Translations under genes and position numbers: made by a program | Part shown: positions 1 through 5,013 of the stretch, in pieces | How positions within the stretch are numbered: the first letter of the stretch is position 1 | Layout: each line of letters opens with the position of its first letter | Source of the DNA: an uncultured Chlamydiae bacterium | GTDB taxonomy: Bacteria > Chlamydiota > Chlamydiia > Chlamydiales > SM23-39 | DNA: 5,153 bases | Direction of reading: 5' to 3' | Assembly: GCA_903909295.1 (NCBI GenBank) | Contig: CAIVVG010000213.1 | Location: forward strand, 1-5,153 | The notes under the pieces: generated by a model | Told to the model about the DNA's origin: nothing | The model's input: the letters and a program-made list of their open reading frames with translations, nothing else | Databases searched by the model: none

Positions 1-1
1 T

Positions 2-1096
2 AGGTTGATGCAGCGCCCTCGCGAAGTTCTTGTGACCATATTGATCCTCAATATCTTAGCCAACGTCTTAGTCCAAAATACGGTCTCTTCGATCTTTACC
101 GGGGCAGGTAGCTGGGCGCTAAAAGTGGGGCTTCCCCTCGCACTCACGCTGATCTTTGGGGAGGTGCTGCCGAAATCGGTCGCTCTCCCTTACAACGCCT
201 CGATTGCTTACCACGTAGCTCCCGTCCTCAACACCGCAACCCGGTGTTTGCGCCCTCTGAGAGATCCCTTAACCAAACTGACCAGCTGGATCTCTCGCTA
301 CCTGTTTTTCTTTCTCAAGGATGAAAAAGAGATCTCGGTCGATGAGCTGCGCCATGTGTTACACACTTCTGAGGAAAAGGGGGTTCTCCTCCCTCAGGAG
401 AGCGACTTGATTGGCGGCGTACTCGATCTGCAACATTCTCTCGTCAAAGAGCACATGAGGCCGCGCGAAGAGATCCATGCCTACGATATTTTGGAGCCAC
501 TGTCCCAACTCCACCACCTCTTCGTCGATCTGGAACTCACCCGCGTTCCAGTCTATGAAGACAATTTGGAAAAACTCCTCGGAATCCTCTCTGTGCGGCG
601 TTACTTTTTTTCTCAAAGTCAGATCCAGCAACCTAAAGATCTTTTGCCCATCTTGAAAAAACCTACCTATGTCCCAGAGACAACTCGCTCTTGGGTCTTG
701 CTCATGAGCTTGCGGGAGAAAGGGGAGAGTTTGGCGATGGTGGTCGATGAGTACGGTTCGATTTCTGGGTTGGTGACGCAAGAAGACTTGATTGAGGCGG
801 TCATCGGGGAGATTGCGGATCGGCGCGATCCGAAAAGTCTCTATACCAGGTCAGGGGGCGATGTGATCATTGCCAGTGGCAAGCTCGAGTTGTCCGAATT
901 CAAAGAGATCTTTGGGATTCCTCTCCGCTCCAAAGAGAATGCGGTCACTCTCGGTGGGTGGCTCACTGAACAGCTCGGCGATATCCCCATCACAGGAACG
1001 CAGTACGCGACGGACGATTTTCTCTTTTACGTCTTGGCTGCAGAGCCCCACCGAGTGCGCCGAATCTATGTTCGCTGTTTGAAAGGGAAGAAATGA
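2..1096 (+). CDS. CNNM/CorC-family CBS-domain membrane protein, 5'-truncated by the window edge
   Basis: The protein is predicted to sit in the inner membrane, with a DUF21 transmembrane domain followed by cytoplasmic regulatory domains; the family (CorC/CNNM, formerly HlyC/TlyC 'hemolysin') is linked to Mg2+ and divalent-cation transport. The frame is open to the left edge and the first residues (PREVLVTILILNILAN) are mid-DUF21, so the true start lies upstream; the TTG at 5 is not a credible start. Counting from codon 5-7: DUF21 helices occupy about 8-105, with the signature FGEVLPK at 51-57. The linker plus VKEHMRPREEI at 147-157 matches the family's MxPR motif. The CBS pair is about 152-205 and 217-270, ending in VVDEYGSISGLVTQEDLIEA. 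A CorC_HlyC C-terminal domain follows at about 283-358. The stop overlaps the next gene's start (ATGA), so the two are probably translationally coupled. Family assignment is firm; the transported ion is not shown by the sequence. Confidence 0.93.
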   Translation, partial: RLMQRPREVLVTILILNILANVLVQNTVSSIFTGAGSWALKVGLPLALTLIFGEVLPKSVALPYNASIAYHVAPVLNTATRCLRPLRDPLTKLTSWISRYLFFFLKDEKEISVDELRHVLHTSEEKGVLLPQESDLIGGVLDLQHSLVKEHMRPREEIHAYDILEPLSQLHHLFVDLELTRVPVYEDNLEKLLGILSVRRYFFSQSQIQQPKDLLPILKKPTYVPETTRSWVLLMSLREKGESLAMVVDEYGSISGLVTQEDLIEAVIGEIADRRDPKSLYTRSGGDVIIASGKLELSEFKEIFGIPLRSKENAVTLGGWLTEQLGDIPITGTQYATDDFLFYVLAAEPHRVRRIYVRCLKGKK

Positions 1097-2289
1097 GCCT
1101 GTTTCTTTTTTACACGCTCCTAGCGGTTGTGATCCAGGGTCTTTTTGCCCTCTTTGAGATGGCGGCCGTCTCGTTCAATAAAGTGCGGCTGCAGTACTAC
1201 GTCAGCTTAGGTCAACGGCGCGCCATTTGGCTCAACCACCTTTTGCAGCGCCCCTCGCGCCTCTTTGGGACGACTCTTATCGGAGTGAATACAGCGCTCC
1301 AGATCGGTTCCGAATGTTCTCGCCAGTTTTACGAGGCAATCCAGCTCGATCCCGATTGGGCTCCCGTGACCCAAGTCCTGATCGTCGTGATTTTCGGAGA
1401 GCTCGCTCCCATGTTTGGAGCGCGTCGCCATAGTGAGCGATTGGCTTTGTTCTTTGTTCCCTTGATGATGCTGATCTCTAAAATCTTAAGCCCTCTGATC
1501 TGGGCTTTTGACACTCTCTCTCAGGGCATCCACCAGATCCTCGGCAAAGCCAAAGATGTCCCTCTTTTCCTCTCCAGGGAGGAGGTGAAGATGGCCTTTG
1601 AGGAGAGTAAACAAGATGAAGTACAGCCTATTTTGGAACAGATGTTCCAATTGAAAAATTGGTCTGCTGCCCAGCTAATGACTCCGCTTTCCGAAGTGCA
1701 TATCCTCTCATCTGAGAGCACCTGCTCGATGATGCGCCATGATCTCAGCGTTCACTACGCCCCCTTCGCGTTGATCTATCACCGACAACCCCACAATATC
1801 GTCGGGATCGCACGGCTCAGCGACTACTTGCAGTTCGATGAGAATAAGCGGATTTTGGAAAAAGCGAGATCGCCCTGGTTCGTGACCCAAGAGACTTCGA
1901 TTTTGGAGCTCCTTAAACAATTCCGTCGCAATAATCAGAGCGTTGCGGTCATCCTTGACTCAAAGGGGCAAGCCTGTGGGCTCCTGACGCTCGACCAGAT
2001 CCTCTCGGAGATTTTTGGAGAGGAGACCATCGAAGCATCCTCTTCGGAGCCGACTCTTTACGTCGATCGAACGCTTCCCGGAGAAATGTCCGTGGTCGAG
2101 TTCAATCGGCAGTTCCAGGTTCACTTGCCGGCAGAGCCGGGAGACACTCTCAGCGACCTCATTTTGGCCCAGCTCGATCACTCTCCTGTAATAGGTGAAC
2201 AAGTCCAGATCGGCGACTTTGAGTTCACAATCGACGAGCTGAGTCTGAGGGGCGTTCGGACAGTTTCTGTCGAGAGCCATCCCATTTGA
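1093..2289 (+). CDS. Second CNNM/CorC-like CBS-domain membrane protein (divergent paralogue)
   Basis: This is a complete 398-residue protein with the same architecture as its upstream neighbour. The DUF21 region is about 1-150, opening with a hydrophobic helix at 3-20 and a LFEMAAVSFNKVRL stretch at 20-33 that corresponds to the family's conserved SE-A segment. A degenerate CBS pair follows at about 197-250 and 258-312 (VAVILDSKGQACGLLTLDQI at 284-303), then a CorC_HlyC domain at about 320-395. ATG at 1093 overlaps the previous stop by 4 bases, and AAGGGA at 1083-1088 is a suitable ribosome-binding site. The DUF21 signature is altered: FGELAPMFGARR at 101-112 replaces the GE(x)LPK seen in the neighbour, so the lysine is lost. 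The MxPR motif is also changed, to LMTPLSEV at 195-202. The copy may therefore be a non-transporting partner or regulator of the first; that is inference. The pair resembles the tandem CBS-domain genes beside nifS in Chlamydia. Confidence 0.92.
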   Translation: MSLFLFYTLLAVVIQGLFALFEMAAVSFNKVRLQYYVSLGQRRAIWLNHLLQRPSRLFGTTLIGVNTALQIGSECSRQFYEAIQLDPDWAPVTQVLIVVIFGELAPMFGARRHSERLALFFVPLMMLISKILSPLIWAFDTLSQGIHQILGKAKDVPLFLSREEVKMAFEESKQDEVQPILEQMFQLKNWSAAQLMTPLSEVHILSSESTCSMMRHDLSVHYAPFALIYHRQPHNIVGIARLSDYLQFDENKRILEKARSPWFVTQETSILELLKQFRRNNQSVAVILDSKGQACGLLTLDQILSEIFGEETIEASSSEPTLYVDRTLPGEMSVVEFNRQFQVHLPAEPGDTLSDLILAQLDHSPVIGEQVQIGDFEFTIDELSLRGVRTVSVESHPI

Positions 2290-2292
2290 TTC

Positions 2293-2399
2293 AGAGGGTG
2301 TTCTGTAAAAAAATTTTGATCGATTTTTCGTTTATTCAATAGAAAAGAGGCCAAAATAATCCAAAAACTAGATGATATATTTTTTACAGAACAACCTCT
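2293..2399. repeat. Small AT-rich element with 20-bp terminal inverted repeats (MITE-like)
   Basis: The arm at 2293-2312 and the reverse complement of 2380-2399 both read AGAGGNTGTTCTGTAAAAAA, differing only at the N (19/20 identical). Similarity continues weakly inward for about 12 more bases. The 67-bp interior is AT-rich and has no meaningful reading frame. The element lies 3 bases after one stop codon and 6 bases before the other, between convergent genes. The A/T runs lie on the inner side of the arms, so the hairpin is not followed by a U-tract as in an intrinsic terminator. Ends starting in GAGG with a T-rich inner edge look like insertion-sequence termini. The flanks (TCA on the left, TCT on the right, counted from the GAGG ends) are at most a decayed 3-bp target duplication. 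It may still act as a bidirectional transcription-blocking hairpin. Confidence 0.6.
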
Positions 2400-2405
2400 C
2401 TGTGG

Positions 2406-3518
2406 TTACCTCAACTTCCGTACGATTTCGACCAATCGAGTGACTGCCAGCTCCACTTCTTCTCGGGTGTTCATTCGGCTCAAGGAGAAGCGGAGCGAAG
2501 AGCGAGCCGTTTTTCGGTCCAGCCCCATGCCGAGGAGGACCCGGGAAGGTTCCATCGCTCGGGCCGAACAGGCGGAGCCATGACTTGCCGCTACACCTAA
2601 AAGATCGAGCTGCAAGAGGAGCGTCTCCCCATCAATGTCTCCAAAAGCGATATTGGAGACATTGCAGACGCGGGGCCCCAAGCCGTTGATAGAGATGTTT
2701 GGCAGGGATCGAAAGAGCTCTTGCTCAAAATGATCTCTCAAAGCTCTGATCTGGTGGGTGATTTCCCCCTGGTTTTTTTGCACAATCTCTAAAGCGGCAG
2801 CGAGCCCTAAGATCCCAGAGAGGTTTTCCGTTCCGGCTCGTTTCAAATGCTCCTGTCCACCTCCGGTGATCAATGGATCTAGCTTAAATGAGGATCTACA
2901 AAAGAGGGCTCCAATCCCTTTAGGAGCGTGAAATTTATGGCCGCTAATGGCAACCGCCGTGACTCCCGGAAGCATTGAAAAACTCTCTTTGCCGACGTAG
3001 GCGACAGCATCGACTAGAAAGGGAAGTCGGTGCTTTTCTGCGATCCGAGCGACCGCTTCGAGATCGAGCTTCACCCCTGTTTCGGCATTGGAAGCGGAAA
3101 AGAGAAGGGCACGGGTGTCTGGGCGGATGGCGTCGGCAATGGCGTCGGGATGGGGGGCTCCCGACAGGTCAACGGGAATATAAGATACAGTAAAGCCTTT
3201 AGCTTCAAGCACTTGTACTGTCCTGTAGATAGAGGAGTGCTCAACGGTGGTCGTAATCAGGTGCCCCTTCTCTAGGCTCTTCAAGAACAGGTTGATCGCC
3301 TCGGTTCCCCCGGAAGTAAAGTAGATTTCATCGGGCTTGGCCCCAAACGCTGCCGCAACCGACCGCCTCGCCCCGCTCAGCAGCTGATTGGCCTGTCTGC
3401 CGAAGGAATGGATGCTGGAGGGGTTGAGGGGGACCTGGCAGAGGTCCACCAGCATTGCTTGGAAGACCTCAGGGTCTAATGGGGTAGTCGCGTTATTATC
3501 CAGGTAGACTTTTTGCAT
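2406..3518 (-). CDS. nifS: Cysteine desulfurase, NifS/IscS family (PLP-dependent, class V aminotransferase fold)
   Basis: The enzyme removes sulfur from L-cysteine as a protein persulfide, giving alanine and supplying Fe-S cluster assembly or tRNA thiolation in the cytoplasm. The 370-residue length is slightly below IscS (about 400). Visible landmarks (ATG = 1): YLDNNATTP at 5-13; the PLP-stacking His94 in VEHSSI; SNAETG at 143-148; Asp170 in VDAVAYVGK; the Schiff-base Lys195 in SGHKFHAPKG; GGGQE at 219-223 with RAGTEN at 227-232; and catalytic Cys317 in GSACSARAMEPSRVLLGMG, whose loop length matches group I enzymes. ATG at 3518 is chosen because it puts the NNATTP motif where the family has it; an in-frame GTG at 3566 lies inside the upstream repeat. 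Unusually, the Gln normally two residues before VGK is Ala173. The weak GAG ribosome-binding site also lies inside the repeat. The symbol follows chlamydial usage; IscS-versus-NifS subtype is not settled. Confidence 0.95.
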   Translation of the reverse strand: MQKVYLDNNATTPLDPEVFQAMLVDLCQVPLNPSSIHSFGRQANQLLSGARRSVAAAFGAKPDEIYFTSGGTEAINLFLKSLEKGHLITTTVEHSSIYRTVQVLEAKGFTVSYIPVDLSGAPHPDAIADAIRPDTRALLFSASNAETGVKLDLEAVARIAEKHRLPFLVDAVAYVGKESFSMLPGVTAVAISGHKFHAPKGIGALFCRSSFKLDPLITGGGQEHLKRAGTENLSGILGLAAALEIVQKNQGEITHQIRALRDHFEQELFRSLPNISINGLGPRVCNVSNIAFGDIDGETLLLQLDLLGVAASHGSACSARAMEPSRVLLGMGLDRKTARSSLRFSLSRMNTREEVELAVTRLVEIVRKLR

Positions 3519-3738
3519 ATACCGCTCGTGATTCAAAAATCGGCCCTGCCGGCGTCGGGCAGCCACTGTTTTTGGGATCCGTCTCCATCGCCCAACCCTT
3601 CGGGTTGAGCTGCAACGACCTCACCCCAAAGAACGAAACGTTCTTCGAGGACCCCAAGGTCTTCAACGCCGGCTTCGCCTGACCCAAAATCAGGGCGCCT
3701 CCTTGGCATGCCCCGGTTTTTGAATCACTCCCGGTATA
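3518..3738. mobile_element. 221-bp inverted-repeat element with internal hairpins (MITE-like, or structured leader)
   Basis: The ends are inverted copies. 3518-3539 and the reverse complement of 3717-3738 share TATACCG, then three mismatched bases, then GTGATTCAAAAA (19/22 identical). Pairing continues inward to 3543/3713 with one G-U pair. The interior is G+C-rich and contains several clean hairpins: CTGCC/GGCAG (3546-3562), CAACCC-TTC-GGGTTG (3593-3607), AAGAACG-AAA-CGTTCTT (3629-3645, enclosed by CCTC/GAGG at 3619-3650) and CCTGA/TCAGG (3678-3694). A longer-range 8-bp match, GCCGGCGT with ACGCCGGC (3548-3555 and 3666-3673), suggests an alternative fold. The left end abuts the nifS start codon exactly, so the element supplies that gene's leader. 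No transposase gene or clear target duplication is seen. It could be a non-autonomous mobile element, a palindromic genome repeat or a structured RNA leader; repeat status needs other copies to confirm. Confidence 0.6.
3521..3682 (+). other. Open frame with strong third-position G/C bias inside the repeat element
   Basis: In the plus-strand frame that ends at TGA 3680-3682, codons from about 3542 end in G or C in roughly 39 of 46 cases by hand count, clearly more biased than the neighbouring genes. The predicted residues (for example LFLGSVSIAQPFGLSCND and NETFFEDPKVFNAGFA at the end) look like ordinary protein. There is no usable start codon between the preceding in-frame stop at 3485-3487 and the biased part, so at most this is the 3' end of a gene captured in the element. 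The bias may instead reflect a C-rich structured strand. I do not recognise the peptide. Confidence 0.2.
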
Positions 3739-3746
3739 GAATGCCG

Positions 3747-3755
3747 ATTATACCA
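3747..3755 (-). promoter_or_regulatory. Extended -10 promoter, reading leftward toward nifS
   Basis: On the minus strand 3755-3747 reads TGGTATAAT, a perfect consensus hexamer preceded by the TGN extension. No convincing -35 box is found 16-18 bases upstream, which is typical of extended -10 promoters. Transcription would start near 3740, at the outer end of the inverted-repeat element, and cross it to reach nifS, giving a structured leader of about 220 nucleotides. The site lies 10 bases past the RING gene stop codon. A GGTATA/TATACC dyad (3733-3738 and 3749-3754) overlaps it. Confidence 0.45.
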
Positions 3756-3764
3756 GATGCTCCC

Positions 3765-4919
3765 TTAAGAGACTACGCAGCCGTAACAGGTAGCTGCAAG
3801 GGCGTCCTGGTACAACTGCAATGAATCCCTCCTAGCTTCGGAGCCTGCATCGAGACCGTCTACGGCCTCTTTGAGGTGGGGCAGGGCTGTTCGGTATTGG
3901 TTTAGAGTAAAAAAAGCCTTTCCAAGGAGATAGTGTGCCCATATTTTGTCTTGGTTGATCGTATTGGGGCTTGCTACAGCAGCGATGAGGTGGGGTATTG
4001 CTTCACGATTTCTGAGTGAAGCATAAAAACAGACTCCCACCATGTGGTGCGCTCTAGCTGCGTGGGCGGGGGCTAAGTTATCGCTCACTAGTAAAGGAAC
4101 AAAGAAGTCAATGACATGGGCGTCTTGATCCATTTGGAAAAGAGAGCGTCCGATGAAGTAGTTGGCGTAGGAAATTCCTTCTCTTGTCAAGAAGGGGCTG
4201 TTTCTTACAGAGCCTAGGGACGCAATTGCCTCAGTGTACTGACAGGCTGTGTGTTGAGCCATGCCAAGATAGAAAGAGGCCAGCGACCGATCGCGAAGAG
4301 AGGTAGAATACTCCATGACATGAAGGAGGTGGGGGACGGCATCCGTGGGTCGCTGGGCTTCAGTGAGGCATGCTCCAAGGCCTAATTCGATCTGCATACG
4401 ACCTGGCATACCCAGGCAGCAGTCTCCTCGTGAGGCTGCCTCCAGGTGGGGAAGCGCCTCAACACAACGGCTTTCTTCGCAGAGCAACCAGCCTACTTGG
4501 AATTCTCGAATCTGTCCTAAGCGCTCCTTTTCCTTGGTTTGGAAAGCATCTATTGTCTCAGGGGTCGATGCGCTGAGGTATTGGAGATATTCGACCCCCT
4601 CCGTCATGGCAACAGTCCCGGTGATTAGTCTTGGGGGGTATTCTTTCTGCTGCTCTAGAAAGTTCCTTACATCGGCAGGGGTTTGTTCAGCGAGAAGTTC
4701 TAGAGTAGCGAGAACTCTGACAAGATGGAAATTCGGGTTCGATTGCATCATAGGCACAAAAGGAACGAGACACAGAGGACACGCTCTGCATTTCGAAATA
4801 CAATCTTGACAAAAGGAGTGTGGGCAGTTGAACCCTACGGGTTGTAGGTCTTTGTAAAAAGAGCAATACCTTTCAGAACAAACGTTGCAAGATGGGTACT
4901 CTCTGACAAGTGGACTCAT
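3765..4919 (-). CDS. RING-finger/TPR-repeat protein with C-terminal CaaX-like tail; candidate ubiquitin E3 ligase effector
   Basis: This is a 384-residue protein with no signal peptide or membrane helix. The N-terminal zinc-finger ligands are Cys11, Cys14, Cys32, His34, Cys37, Cys40, Cys47 and Cys50, the C3HC4 RING spacing, with CPHSFCQDC and CPLC closely resembling eukaryotic RINGs. Val13 and Pro48 occupy usual E2-contact positions; the 'linchpin' Arg after the last Cys is Leu51. A linker (51-138) leads to about six TPR-like repeats of 35-38 residues (starts near 139, 173, 210, 248, 286 and 325), several sharing A-[VIL]-PHL. The C-terminus is ATCYGCVVS: Cys381-VVS fits a CaaX box, and Cys378 could be palmitoylated. 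The start is ATG at 4919, with TGGAG five bases upstream and an in-frame stop not far before it. A TPR paralogue lies immediately upstream in the same direction. RINGs and CaaX boxes are eukaryotic devices, so a role on host proteins after secretion is inferred. The specific target is unknown. Confidence 0.9.
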   Translation of the reverse strand: MSPLVREYPSCNVCSERYCSFYKDLQPVGFNCPHSFCQDCISKCRACPLCLVPFVPMMQSNPNFHLVRVLATLELLAEQTPADVRNFLEQQKEYPPRLITGTVAMTEGVEYLQYLSASTPETIDAFQTKEKERLGQIREFQVGWLLCEESRCVEALPHLEAASRGDCCLGMPGRMQIELGLGACLTEAQRPTDAVPHLLHVMEYSTSLRDRSLASFYLGMAQHTACQYTEAIASLGSVRNSPFLTREGISYANYFIGRSLFQMDQDAHVIDFFVPLLVSDNLAPAHAARAHHMVGVCFYASLRNREAIPHLIAAVASPNTINQDKIWAHYLLGKAFFTLNQYRTALPHLKEAVDGLDAGSEARRDSLQLYQDALAATCYGCVVS

Positions 4920-4934
4920 AAGTGCTCCAGGTTG

Positions 4935-4949
4935 GCGTAGATACTACGC
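4935..4949. promoter_or_regulatory. Perfect 6+3+6 dyad in the leader of the RING gene
   Basis: GCGTAG-ATA-CTACGC is a perfect inverted repeat centred 23 bases upstream of the RING start codon. On the minus strand it contains TAGTAT (4946-4941), a 4/6 match to a -10 box that follows an eight-T run (4957-4964). It could be an operator overlapping a weak promoter, or a small 5' hairpin. The rest of the 4920-5013 gap holds the ribosome-binding site (GGAG at 4928-4925) and no clear terminator for the upstream gene, so the two genes may be co-transcribed. Confidence 0.3.
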
Positions 4950-5013
4950 GAATTGTGAAAAAAAAGTAAGCGGGTGTTTGCAATCTGATGAGAAGGAGAA
5001 AAATCGATTGAAC

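Noticed and set aside
359..781. 140-codon minus-strand frame within the first CNNM gene
   Set aside because: It is antisense to a well-conserved CBS pair and has no domain or start context of its own.
1960..2280. 106-codon minus-strand frame in the second CNNM gene
   Set aside because: It is antisense to the CorC_HlyC domain; its low-information sequence looks like a shadow.
2294..2398. Classical Rho-independent terminator between the convergent genes
   Set aside because: The stem arms have their A/T runs on the loop side and the loop is about 67 bases, so no U-tract directly follows a compact G+C stem.
3519..3566. Longer nifS starting at the in-frame GTG at 3566
   Set aside because: The added 16 residues are encoded by the repeat element and do not fit the family, whose members start just before the YLDNNATTP motif.
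3496..3687. 63-codon minus-strand frame across the inverted-repeat element
   Set aside because: It overlaps the repeat and the nifS start in another frame, has no ribosome-binding site and shows no recognisable domain; it is probably a by-product of G+C-rich repeat sequence.
4345..4809. 154-codon plus-strand frame antisense to the RING/TPR gene
   Set aside because: It is an Arg/Ser-rich shadow of the opposite strand; the minus-strand RING ligands and TPR pattern leave no doubt about the coding strand.
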